DNA from: Cymbomonas tetramitiformis
Lineage: Eukaryota > Chlorophyta > Pyramimonadophyceae > Pyramimonadales > Pyramimonadaceae
DNA: 64,000 bases
Assembly (NCBI GenBank): GCA_001247695.2
Contig: LGRX02035356.1
Span: 19,418 to 83,417, forward strand
Direction of reading: 5' to 3'
This document shows positions 22,374 to 32,316 of this stretch, one piece after another. The notes beneath the pieces are model-generated. The model was not told the DNA's origin. It worked only from the letters and a program-made list of their open reading frames with translations, and made no database searches. Each line of letters begins with the position of its first letter. Positions within the stretch are counted from its first letter, which is position 1. The translations under genes and the position numbers were made by a program.

Positions 22374-23624
22374 ATGATCGCGTGCGCCATCGTCCTCATG
22401 GCCACCCTGCCCGCCGCTACCGCCGCCACGACGATGGAGTCCAACATCGGCCACGCAGGGGTGCCCGACACCCATTCGTCGGTCAGCACCATGAGCCTCA
22501 CAGCACTGGCCACCACGCTCGGGCTCACAGCAGTCCTCGCAGCCATATTTTGGGCCAGAACACAACGCGAAAATCACAGCCCACACGCTCCTCAACCCTC
22601 AACCACCCGTGACGCCACCACAATCCACCACCACCACCACGACGCAACAACCCACCACCACCATCACCACCACGACCACCATCCCAAACACCACAACGAA
22701 CAACTCACCACCACCGCCAACCCCACAGCGACCACAGCACGTGCATCACCACAGATCATCCAATCCTCCAACCCCCACTCATACTTCACAGCAAGCGGTC
22801 GCCCCCACATTTCCACCTCCTCCACACCCGACACCACCTCCACCACACCTTCCAACCCTTTCAGGGACGACACACTCCCACCCCAAGAAGATCCCGATGC
22901 CTCACACCGCCTCCCCGACCATATCCCGCGGGTGCTGCACACACGCCCCAATGACCGGGAAAACACCCATCCCAATCCACCAGCCACCGCTCCAACCCCC
23001 CGCAACTACCGACGCACCCCACCCGACTCACCACCAGCGCGCCCGCTGCGCAACACCGCACGCAACAGCGATTGTCCATTCTGTGGGATCACCATCAACC
23101 GCCCATACCACCGCTTCCTCCCCGACCGCTGCGCGGTATCAGGAGCGCGAAAAGATCTTGTGCTGCGCGGCTACTCCCCGTGCCGAATCCTGCAAGGAGA
23201 CACACGTCCAGAGAATGTTGCACTCGTGCGCGACGCCACCGCCCTCATGTACATCAACACCGTCAAAGTTACAAATGGGTTCCGGCCACTGTCATTACGG
23301 CGTTTCAGGGCAAACGGCTCACAATGGGCAGCTACAACACACACTCAAATCGCCCCGCCCACCGCCCCAACACGCACTACCGACCACAACTACGCACGCG
23401 GAGTGCCCACCCGCGTAGGCAGCCATTCAACCCCTGCACGAAAACTCTCAACAAACGCCCAACAACCAGCCCATTCCCGTCGCATCACCCGCCCCTCCCA
23501 ATGTGCGTTACCGCCCTGCCCCTCAAGCGGTGCAAGCCCCCCGCCGCAGACCCCGATCGTCCACCATTCCACTACACATCTGGCTTTTGCCTTTTGCTGG
23601 GGAGAAATCTGTGACGAAGGATGA
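22374..23624 (+). CDS. His/Thr/Pro-rich protein with hydrophobic N-terminus, unknown
   Basis: The frame is open from ATG 22209. The ATG at 22374 is preferred because it begins MIACAIVLMATLPAATA, which looks like a signal peptide. A second hydrophobic segment follows 35 residues later (LTALATTLGLTAVLAAIFWA). Then come a His-rich run (about nt 22620-22700), a long Pro/Thr region, and a folded-looking block DCPFCGITINRPYHRFLPDR with a CxxC and a nearby Cys/His, followed by LMYINTVKVTNGF. Other frames are also open because of the biased composition, so the reality of the gene is uncertain. The CxxC block could be a zinc finger. It lies between the two 1,055-bp repeats, directly upstream of a hAT-like fragment. 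Confidence 0.35.
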   Translation: MIACAIVLMATLPAATAATTMESNIGHAGVPDTHSSVSTMSLTALATTLGLTAVLAAIFWARTQRENHSPHAPQPSTTRDATTIHHHHHDATTHHHHHHHDHHPKHHNEQLTTTANPTATTARASPQIIQSSNPHSYFTASGRPHISTSSTPDTTSTTPSNPFRDDTLPPQEDPDASHRLPDHIPRVLHTRPNDRENTHPNPPATAPTPRNYRRTPPDSPPARPLRNTARNSDCPFCGITINRPYHRFLPDRCAVSGARKDLVLRGYSPCRILQGDTRPENVALVRDATALMYINTVKVTNGFRPLSLRRFRANGSQWAATTHTQIAPPTAPTRTTDHNYARGVPTRVGSHSTPARKLSTNAQQPAHSRRITRPSQCALPPCPSSGASPPPQTPIVHHSTTHLAFAFCWGEICDEG

Positions 23625-24912
23625 CTCTGCGTCGGAAACTGACGGCGAGAACGTTCCTGAGGACAGTGACTCCGATGCTGATCAGGTATTATGTGATTCC
23701 TCCTTTGGCACTTTGTTTTTCGTAGCATGAAGTGTCTCATAATGGAGAGCTTTGCTCAAAGTTTTTGTAATTTGAGGTGAGTGTCCTTGGAATTGTATGT
23801 TTGAATAGGTGGAGGCCAATGTTGCGAAAGGCAAGGAGTTCCCCCTTCAACATCGTTGCTTGCGGCCTGCGGCGTGGCGGAAGAATAACGAGTTGGAGAG
23901 TGCCATGACCACCGCGTATGAGGTATCTCAAGCGTTGCAGGGGCACGAGGGTGTGGGCTTGGACAAAGAGTACATTCTTGCGTCGGCCTTGCACAATGAC
24001 CTGACTTCCACCGTGTTGCCCGTGGTGAGCGGAGTTGGTGAAAAAGAAACCTGGGATGAGGTGCACTTTGAGAACTTGTCCAGTGACGTGCAGCAGTTCC
24101 GTAAGGTGGCGGCGGAGCAAGTTGAAAGTCGTCTTCTCCAACTGGACACAGATACATTGCTGGCCTTGAAGATGAACCCCAGCATTGGCTCCTCGATTAC
24201 TGGTATCCTTGAGAACAAGAGTGCCATGGTCGAGTTGATGGATGCGGAATACAATCGCCGCTTGCGACACCGTGGCACTCACCTCATCGCACAACAGCCT
24301 GGTGCGGTCGCTTCCTCTATCATAGGGCAACCCAGTGCAGGTGGTGTTGATGAGGGAGCGATAGTTGCCCCAGTGCAGAAACGGCGGAAGACACTGGGGG
24401 AACTAGCTAAGATGCATACATCTTTGGGGTCCAAGGGGACCACTGGGGTTGCCACTGATGTGGTTGCTGACTCAGATAGTCGCTTGGCGGAGAAGATCAG
24501 GCTGGAGAAGGAGATGTTCATCACCCTTTGCCAGTCTGCATTGGTGGAGACTAAGTACATCAACGAGGTGACTCAGGAGTTTAATCAGCTGCTGTTCTAT
24601 TGTGACCACGAGACTCAAATTCCGATCCATGCTGCTGTATTTTTTGCAGATTGCGCCTCCAAAAAGGCAGCCTCAGCGAACGTGGAGCAGATTTTCAGTG
24701 GGGCAGGGACTTTGCTCGCTGACTTTCACAGTGGTGCCATGGGTGCCGAGATGTTGGAGGCATACATGTTTATCCGTGGCAATTGGCAGTTCGAATTCCT
24801 GCGTCCTTCGGTGGAAGAGATTGTGACCGCATACACCTTAGCACACAGCAAGCAAGATGATGCTGAGTCTAGCGCAAGTGAAAGTGAAGCATCTGGTGAT
24901 GAGAGTAGTTAA
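23602..24912 (+). CDS. hAT-like transposase C-terminal region, two exons, partial
   Basis: An upstream exon with an acidic stretch (KDDSASETDGENVPEDSDSD) ends at 23685. Intron 23686-23808 is GT-AG, and the second exon runs in phase from 23809 to the TAA at 24912. About residues 290-340 of the second exon read SANVEQIFSGAGTLLADFHS then EMLEAYMFIRGNWQF, which is the pattern of the hAT C-terminal dimerisation region (AxxExxFSxxG...LxxxxxxxxxxW). It ends in an acidic Ser-rich tail. The zinc-finger and catalytic parts are not visible upstream, where the sequence turns into unrelated Pro-rich DNA. It is either a truncated transposase or a domesticated fragment. Confidence 0.6.
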
Positions 24913-25387
24913 GTGTTGTCTTGAGCAGTTAGCGCTTTTGCGATGTATGTTTGTAGTGATACAAGGCCATTTTGTATGGTATTATGTTATAACTTATTAA
25001 TTGTTTGCACCCTTTGTGAATGACGCTTTGATATTTGCCAGATGCAGTTGTGTAGGCTCCGTCTCCGAAGGGTAGAGTGTCTATTACCCGCCACTAAGTT
25101 GGGTGCACCCAACCTAAGAACCCTTTTTCAAACGTCAATAACTCCTCGAATATCGGACTTATAGTGCCAAAGCAAGGCTAGGCCATGGCCTACTATGTTC
25201 CCTTTGAACAATGGATATGCATTATACCTCTGTGATCGCAATCTGCGGGGTATAATGGGACCGTATCAATAGGGTATGTGATGAAATATTCCGGATTTCT
25301 CTTAGGTTGGGTGCACAATACCTAAGAACGCGGGTAATATAAGGGACTCCCCGTGACACTCGAAGGTCCTTTGAAAATTCGGAGACT
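24913..25387. other. Intergenic, no gene
   Basis: Contains two copies of a TTGGGTGCAC...CCTAAGAAC motif (about 25100 and 25305), the first palindromic (GGGTGCACCC). Nothing else recognised. Confidence 0.4.
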
Positions 25388-26442
25388 CACACCGACTAGG
25401 CGTAGATCCACACTCGCATAACGGAAGGCGAATCCGCAACACTAAAGGTCGCAGCTCCGCGCAGTCGAGGTAAGCCTGAGACACCGTGTGCTAGGTGAAA
25501 GCTTTCCGTGTTTTCTTGCAAGGAACGGACAGTCGTGCAGGGACCCGCTATGCACCCAAGGAGCCTGGGACACCTCTGAATTCACCTTACAGCAATAAAC
25601 AGGCGCGCAAAAGTGTACCCTGAATTCATGCGTGCGTGCGTGCGTTTGCGGTATGTGTGCGTGCCGCAGCTCAGCCTTAGCTTCACTCACTAACGCCGCT
25701 GCTGCTTTCTTCTCCGTGTCCGTACGAAGACATCGTCTTCGTCGTTTACGACCACTTTTCTTTACCAAATTCCCGAGGGAATTCTCAGGTGAGGCGCGAT
25801 AGTTCGCACTCCCGTGAATTCCCACCCTGAGAGTGTTGAGAAGGTGCACGGCGACGCCGAGACGGCCAGCGGCTTTCCGTTTTAAAAACCCGAATTCAGC
25901 ACAAGCTCGGAAAGTCAGCACGCTCGGCTAAGCTCGGCTACTTCAGACGACGTCACAGCTCAACACCTCTGACGACTTTTCAGACTCCAGAGAGGCGACT
26001 GCTCCTCTTTCCGGACCCCGTTTTGGCCGTTTTCAAGTGTGCATTCACGCGCGTTCCGGCTGTATGACTGCCGAGTGGATTCACCACACTCTATCTCTGC
26101 CCGGACACCATGAATTCTCAAACCTTGTCCAACTGTGTGCTTTCGCTGTTGTGGCCTGAGCCGACCCCGTGAATTCAGCGCCGACAGCCGCTACCTGCTT
26201 TGGGCATTCCCACTCGGGCTGGTTGGCCCAGCGCGGGGGCTGAAATCAACCTTTTCAGCCAGCCCGAGCGAGCTGTGAATTTAGTCTCTGCTGGCCTCTG
26301 GACCTTGGTATCCTTTTTGAAGCCGAGCCCAGCAGTCCGTTCGGCCTTCGTTGCGTAGTTCTTGAGCCCGAGTTGCCCCTTTTCGCCTTCCCCTTTGAGG
26401 ACTCCACGCTGACCAGGCACCTTTGCGTCAGGTTGCCCGTCA
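25388..26442. repeat. 1,055-bp direct repeat, copy B
   Basis: Second copy of the repeat at 21135-22189, in the same orientation and about 99% identical by eye. It abuts the 3' end of the piggyBac-like gene fragment on the minus strand. Confidence 0.85.
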
Positions 26443-26949
26443 GAACCTTTGGGGATGCTCACCAGCCCCGTGCACGTTCGAAATTCCCAGAATAGGGCCT
26501 TTTCCATGATTCTGCTCGGTTTCCTGAACCTTTCACTACCATAGCAGGCGGATGTCTGGCACAGGGCTAAGCCCATGACGAATGTGAACTCCAAACATTT
26601 TGTCAACTTCGTCCTCAGTTATTGGAGTGTACCTCGGATAGCACGTCCTACTTGCACCGTTTTCCCAAGCGTTGGCGTGAGAATGCTCTCTGATCACGTT
26701 GTGCCGGAAGTCAGGGGTTATGAACTGATTAAACCACTCAAGGGGATGTGAATGAGCTTCGAGTGTTTTCAACTTGGTGCTTGGGTATCCCTCTTCACTA
26801 GCACCAGTGAACGTAGGGCGTCTCAGTCGCAGGTTCCTACCCTGCTCAGGAGTGAGTTCAACCCACGCTGGAGTATTAGCCGCAATGGGAGTTGCACTGG
26901 CAGCTTGCGTAGGAGTTGCTGAGATCCTTGCCCCAGTGGTATCGAACGC

Positions 26950-27204
26950 TACCGGAATATCCAAGTACACTAGATATCAGAAAGTCCCGTACTCGTGTGG
27001 ATAAACTGTATAAGATAAATAAACCCTAAGCTAGATATACCCGGAACGGTCTCGGACGGTCTCGGAGTCTAGCCTACCTGTGACACAGCGTGTGTCACAG
27101 TACGAACCTACAGATCAGTCAGTAGTCCAGTGTTGGTCCTAGGAATCTGTCATAGGGGCCTGCACCGGGACTCCCGGTCAGGGCTGCCTATACAGATTTC
27201 AGCA
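26950..27204 (-). repeat. 3' LTR of the gag-only element
   Basis: 255 bp, matching 30257-30511 with a few substitutions (for example AAAGTCCCG against AAACTCCCG). It contains the CGGTCTCGGACGGTCTCGG direct repeat and the palindromic TGTGACACAGCGTGTGTCACA. Confidence 0.9.
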
Positions 27205-27531
27205 CACCACCCCAGCACTGTGGGTGGTGACTGGCTAGGAGAGTCAGAAAATGTAAGGTGTTAATGCCAGGGCAGAAGCTAGGTGACAAGCCTAACTGCT
27301 AATCCAACTGTGCCATTCTGATACACAAATTGGAAACCTCTAGGTAGCACGTGAGCAAAAGCATACGGGCAATTAAGGCACCGCTAAACAAGTGAAAAGA
27401 ACCGTGCTAGCAAGTCAGTTTGAAGATTATAAAGGTGTCAAAGCAAAACATAAACCAGATTGAAGAAGTCTTTGAGGTCACAGGAGTTCTGCACACCACC
27501 ATGTTGGTGTGCCTCCAGAGTGAGCAAGAGG

Positions 27532-29859
27532 TCAATCGACAGTACCAAAGTAGTCAGCGGTGGCCTCACGGAAGTCCATCCCATAGTAGGAAGTAAAGTA
27601 ACCAGCACCGTAGTAGTGCTCCGCATCAAGAGGACCGCTCTCATGTAAGGCCATGCCGTAGTAGAACGCCATGTCAATACCCAAATCCGCTTGAGCCAAA
27701 TCCCGAAATGCTAAAAAGCTCAAAGTGTCAGGAGGCTCGGGCGGCTGAAGCTGTGGCACATCGTCAAGCAATAGGAGACCCTGAGCCGTCATCACCGGAT
27801 CAAGAAAATCATTCGTAGAGAAAAATGACGGAGCCTCCCAATCGAGATCACCACCAGGCGAAGGCATCTCCGTAGCCGGTGCACATGCCGACACAGCAGG
27901 AGCTGTGGACGCCGAAGCAGATACACCTGCAAAAGAAATGCACAACAGAGAGAGCACCGCGAGAGCGCCGATCGCCGGAGTGCCAAAGCCGAAAGGCGGC
28001 ACACCGCATCCGACAGCACCGGACGGAGCCCGCGGCTTCACCGCGAAAGTACCGTCGGCGTAATCCTCGTAGTCGTCCGTGTCATAGCCCGTCAGGTCAG
28101 AGGGGTGGACGGCGGCGTGATTCACTGTCTGCACGAAGCCTCCGAACTCACCGCATGTCGCCTCTGTGGTGGTCACCCGCGCCGATTGAACTGGCGCGGG
28201 CTGTACATCCTTCGCCTGCAAAACAGGCATAGCAGGGGCCGGCACGGCGGACGCCGATGCCGCCGCACCACCTGCCGGAACCTGCCTCTCCGGTGTGATC
28301 CCCGCCGCAGCGGCAGGGCCACACACCAAAGCCGATGCATGCTCCTCAACCGCACTCCCAGGAACAAAGGATGCGTGGGTGTAATGTACCTGCTCTTGGG
28401 CGGCCTGAACCTCAGAGGTGAGGGCATCAAGCCGCCGCAAGATGTCGTCGTCGTCGGTCCCGCCAGAAGGCGGAGGCGGTACGCTGAACCCGTAGGCCGC
28501 CACGTCGATCCCACCGACGCCGTCTGCGGAGAGCACCGCGGGCGGACCATACGCCAACGCCGCATGCGAGAAGGCCTCCGGTCCACTGTCCGCCGCGTCC
28601 TGGAAGACCTGCACGAGCGCCAATGCGTGCAGGCCCTCCGCGTCCTCCTGCTCAATGGGAATGCAGAAAGCCGCGGCCGTGGCCGGTGAGTGTTGGCGAC
28701 CGCCAAGCGGGCAGTCGCGATACGGGTGATATACCTCTCCCTTACCGGCCTTGCGGCAGCGGTGGCACAGCGGCTTGGCCTTCATGCTGTCGCGGTCGAA
28801 GCCGACCGCGGGGGGGTTGCCTGCACCCACGCGAAACCCCCTCGGATGCTGCTTCCCCCGAAGCTGCGGCTGCGGCTGCTGTCCCCCGCCCGCACGGCCA
28901 CCTCGCACCAAGGCCTTCAAGGCCGCAATCTCCTCGAGCAGAACGGCGTACTCAGACGACGTGACAAGCGCAGAGGGCCCACCGCCCGTCCCCAGTGTCT
29001 GCTTCTCACGCGCCGACGCCCCCTCGTCCGACTGCGCCCATGCCTGGAAGATGGCCACGACGAGAGCCTGCAGCGAGCGGAGAGTGACTCCGCCGAGGTC
29101 ACCCGCAAGCGGATAACGCACCTCCACCGCCGCGTAGAAGATCGGGTCGAGGCGGTTGTAGAGTGACAGCTTACGGGTCTCGTCGGTGGGCTGCCAGTCA
29201 GGAGCGCGGTTATCCCGCACCAGACGTTGCTCACGAGCCAAGATCGGCTGCGGGTCAACGCCTGCGGGATAACGAAGCGCCGCATGCTCCTGCTGGTGGC
29301 TCTCGCGAAGGACTGTCGGCACGCTCCCCTTGATGATGTCGATGAGGGCACGACGTCCATCCCGGTCAGCCGAAGAGTCCGTACCCCGAAGCCAGGTGTC
29401 GGCCACAGAGTTCCGCTCCACGACGAGGGCCAAGACGTCATAGAGGAGCCCATTCACCTTCTCGATAACCAGAGAGGCGGGGTCGTCGAGGTCAAAGGGG
29501 GTCAAGTCCAGCCCAGCGGACTCAAACTCGGTCCGAAGCTGCACCACCAACTCGGAGAGACGGTCGGTGTCGTCAGTGCCACGATAATGATGTTTCTTGG
29601 ACCCAAGGATATCCTCGCGGATACCCTTGGCCCAAGCCCGATGCAACCTCCCCTTGTAGACCACGTCAACAGCGGCGTGTTGGTCAACAAGATGTTTCCG
29701 CAACGCGACAGCGGTGTCGGAGTTGGTGGAAACAGCAGGGGGCACCACAGGTGGAGTGCTAGCGGTCGGAGTGTCCCGAACCGCATCCAAAAGCCGTATA
29801 GAGGCGTCCAAGTCGGAGTCCTTCAATAGGCGTTTACGAGCTCGTGTAGATGTCGCCAT
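27532..29859 (-). CDS. Gag-like protein of the TR-GAG element
   Basis: 775 residues from ATG 29859 (MATSTRARKRLL). The frame is open further upstream, but this ATG begins the gag-like part. Residues about 60-320 are helical and charged, with the pattern of a capsid region (ETRKLSLYNRLDPIFYAAVE). A zinc knuckle follows, CHRC...HPYRDC (about nt 28715-28770), with a longer C-to-H spacing than the usual CX4H. The C-terminal half is Ala/Pro-rich and has one hydrophobic segment (AIGALAVLSLLCISFAGVSA) and an acidic Tyr-rich tail. The stop at 27532 leaves about 330 bases to the LTR. It would form particles that package its own RNA; that role is inferred from family knowledge. Confidence 0.7.
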   Translation of the reverse strand: MATSTRARKRLLKDSDLDASIRLLDAVRDTPTASTPPVVPPAVSTNSDTAVALRKHLVDQHAAVDVVYKGRLHRAWAKGIREDILGSKKHHYRGTDDTDRLSELVVQLRTEFESAGLDLTPFDLDDPASLVIEKVNGLLYDVLALVVERNSVADTWLRGTDSSADRDGRRALIDIIKGSVPTVLRESHQQEHAALRYPAGVDPQPILAREQRLVRDNRAPDWQPTDETRKLSLYNRLDPIFYAAVEVRYPLAGDLGGVTLRSLQALVVAIFQAWAQSDEGASAREKQTLGTGGGPSALVTSSEYAVLLEEIAALKALVRGGRAGGGQQPQPQLRGKQHPRGFRVGAGNPPAVGFDRDSMKAKPLCHRCRKAGKGEVYHPYRDCPLGGRQHSPATAAAFCIPIEQEDAEGLHALALVQVFQDAADSGPEAFSHAALAYGPPAVLSADGVGGIDVAAYGFSVPPPPSGGTDDDDILRRLDALTSEVQAAQEQVHYTHASFVPGSAVEEHASALVCGPAAAAGITPERQVPAGGAAASASAVPAPAMPVLQAKDVQPAPVQSARVTTTEATCGEFGGFVQTVNHAAVHPSDLTGYDTDDYEDYADGTFAVKPRAPSGAVGCGVPPFGFGTPAIGALAVLSLLCISFAGVSASASTAPAVSACAPATEMPSPGGDLDWEAPSFFSTNDFLDPVMTAQGLLLLDDVPQLQPPEPPDTLSFLAFRDLAQADLGIDMAFYYGMALHESGPLDAEHYYGAGYFTSYYGMDFREATADYFGTVD

Positions 29860-30256
29860 TCTTCTGAAAGCCAGAGAAAAGATGATGCGCGGTAGCACGC
29901 TTGGGTGTTGTGGCGGAAATGGAGGGATGACGTAACGGCAGAACGTGCGGAGCGGCGAAAAGAGCGTGGGGCACTTGCAAATGTCGATGTGGTCGAAGGC
30001 GTCCGGAGCACCAGCCCAAAATACGTAAACCAGCGGGATCAGGGCAGGTAAAGCAACGTAAATGAACATTGCCACAACCGAGGATAGCAACGCGCGGTGC
30101 CCATGACTCGCAGCCGCAAAATACGTCTACCGTAAAATCATGTCCAAATCCTAGTCGCACCCAAACGCGCAAGTGCGCACCACCTCTTCAAGCGGCTGCT
30201 TAGCCAATCATGGCCAAGATAGCAAGTGGAATGAAAACGTGGATGGGGCCACGACC

Positions 30257-30511
30257 TACCGGAATATCCAAGTACACTAGATATCAGAAACTCCCGTACT
30301 CGTGTGGATAAACTGTATAAGATAAATAAACCCGAAGCTAGATATACCCGGAACGGTCTCGGACGGTCTCGGTGTCTAGCCTACCTGTGACACAGCGTGT
30401 GTCACAGTACGAACCTACAGATCAGTCAGTAGTCCAGTGTTGGTCCTAGGGATCTGTCATAGGGGCCTGCACCGGGACTCCCGGTCAGGGCTGCCTATAC
30501 AGATTTCAGCA
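30257..30511 (-). repeat. 5' LTR of the gag-only element
   Basis: 255 bp, the upstream LTR for minus-strand transcription. It sits inside the SAP-piggyBac frame, and its outer border is the AACGC duplication at 30512-30516. Confidence 0.9.
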
Positions 30512-31350
30512 AACGCGAAGGTTGTGGACACTGAGTAGTTGGGATTCTCGGCGTGGTGTTTTTTTATGCGTGTGCATAAGACTTGCTTGTTGCCCCCGAT
30601 AGCTATCTTTCGAAGCTTACACTGGGCTACCAAGGCCTTGGATGTCAATGTGGCAAGTTGAGCCTCATCGGTGATTAGGATTACACCTTCAGCTATTGTG
30701 CTTTGGCTGTTGGGCGTGATATTCTCAGCGTCAGCAGTCGTGTTGGACTGCGTTTGAGGTGCTGCGGCCGAGTTACTTGTAGCGAGGATAGGTTCAGGGC
30801 TTGTTGCCAAAGCGATAGATTGGCCATCTTGCTCGCTCTCCTCGAGCCTCTCGACATTCTCACTGGAAACGTTGTCAGATTCAAAAGGGCTGGGGACGTT
30901 TTGAAGTGCGGTTCGAGCACTAGGGGTAAGTGTGTGGACTACGAACGCAGGTCCCTCGTTGGGAAGAGTGTCGAAGGTTAAGTTGGGGAGAGTGCGAGTA
31001 GCTGGATCAGATGTTGGCGGTGTGTGCACGACTGTGTCTGCACTAGGGTTGCCACTAGGGTTGTCAAGATCAACGACATGCGCTTGCGAGGAGGTCTGGG
31101 TTTCAGAAGCTGAAGGTACCATAGTGTCCTCCAACTGGCCTGGGGGCGAGGTAGTACCAATAGGGACATAAGAAGTGTCCTCTACAATATCACACAACAC
31201 CAGATACTCACTGTCAATGACCGCTGGAAGGAGCTCCCCATCGTTCTCAAAACTTTCCTCGTGAATATCCTCAGGCAGGTATGTAGAGTCCCAAAAGAAG
31301 GCACCATCATGGGGCGAACTAGTTTCGGGAGCGGTATCAGGTGTCGACAT

Positions 31351-32316
31351 AGGTGAAGGCAAGAAAAGTGTGCGGTTGCGGGAACTATATCATGGCCTAA
31401 AGACGATAACTTACGGGATTAAACCCTGAAAAAAAAGAGGTCAGTCGGAGGTTTTTCAAGCCTATTTCTTTAAGGTTTTGGAATCATTCAATGCGCCTTT
31501 TTGGGTGGGTAAACGGATCGGGATGGAGTAGGAGCTTCACGCCAGTCTACCTTGACCTCATAGGGGATGGAAATTCAAAAATTGCACCAATCGCATCATT
31601 CTACAGAATATACTAAGCTTTTATCCAATGACCTAAAAAAGAAGAGGTCAGGGGGTGACCTCTTCTCCTATAAGGACAAAATTTCGGCGCACCGTTTTTG
31701 ACAGGATGAGGAACGAGGCAGAGCCTGCTTGTGCTAGCCCTCGCCTGGCCTGCGCTGGTGCGACAGCGACAGTCGAGTGCGACATCTAGATCTACTGTGA
31801 CACAGGACACGGACACTCGACTGTGTTTTACCCGAGTGGTGACACATCTACAGTTCAGCATCTACGTGGCTCGTGGCGGTGCGGTCGGGTGGGGCACAGT
31901 GCATGACCTCGAACTCTCTTGTGACACTTGAAAGCCCGACGGTGACACGAGATTCAAGATTTAGATAGCTGTATCGATCTCATCTGTTTCATCATCATGT
32001 TTCTGCTTGCCGCATGCCGCATTGCCGCTCATGCTCAGCTTCTCATGCCGCTACTCAGCTGCCGCGGCCTCTGCCGCTGATAACGGTGAGAGATCGAGAC
32101 GAGAAATATCTCTCATCCGATGCAATGCACGTATTCGATCCGACGGAAATTATTCCTGCTGAAATGTCTGGATCAAAACAGAGGATAGCTTCTTCGATCG
32201 ATGATCTTACCTGAAGTGTTTTGCGCAATGCGCATGATGAATTGATGCTCTACTGGAGTGATTCAGTTTTTTTTCGATAAACCAGTGCGCAAAGCATTTT
32301 AAAAAACGCAATAAAG
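31351..32316. other. Intergenic between transposase remnant and CLPP5
   Basis: Contains AAGAGGTCA...ACCTCTT hairpins (about 31435 and 31645-31670) and GTGACAC/GTCGAGTG repeats (31770-31945). The last few hundred bases must hold the promoter of CLPP5, but no TATA box or other element stands out. Confidence 0.4.

Larger units (their letters stand above)
26950..30511 (-). mobile_element. Gag-only LTR retrotransposon (TR-GAG type)
   Basis: Two direct 255-bp repeats (26950-27204 and 30257-30511) bound the element, and AACGC is duplicated at 26945-26949 and 30512-30516. On the minus strand the LTRs start TGCTGAAATC and end CCGGTA. A G-rich tract (GGGGTGGTG) lies just before the 3' LTR. The interior codes for a single gag-like protein and no protease, RT or integrase, so transposition must rely on enzymes from another element. 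The LTRs differ at only a few sites, so the insertion is fairly young. Confidence 0.85.
26536..31350 (-). pseudogene. SAP-domain piggyBac-type transposase gene, split by an LTR element
   Basis: On the minus strand the frame starts at ATG 31350 with a Ser/Thr/Pro/Glu-rich region. It then has a SAP-like helix-turn-helix (LTSKALVAQCKLRKIAIGG...LCTRIKKH) ending near 30540. It is cut at 30512 by the gag-only LTR element. Removing that element and one copy of its AACGC duplication rejoins the frame exactly: the Phe codon before the insertion completes with the first base of 26944 and below. The downstream part (26944-26536) has PLEWFNQFI...NVIREHSHANAW and YTPITEDEVDKMFGVHI, the pattern of the N-terminal part of piggyBac-type (DDE_Tnp_1_7) transposases. 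It then meets stops after VPDIRLLW; a neighbouring frame continues with SRIMEKALFWEF, so there was also a frameshift. The catalytic core is missing. Confidence 0.65.

Noticed and set aside
21135..26442. The 1,055-bp repeats as LTRs of one element
   Set aside because: No TG...CA ends, no flanking duplication, no primer site, and the DNA between them is a mix of unrelated fragments.
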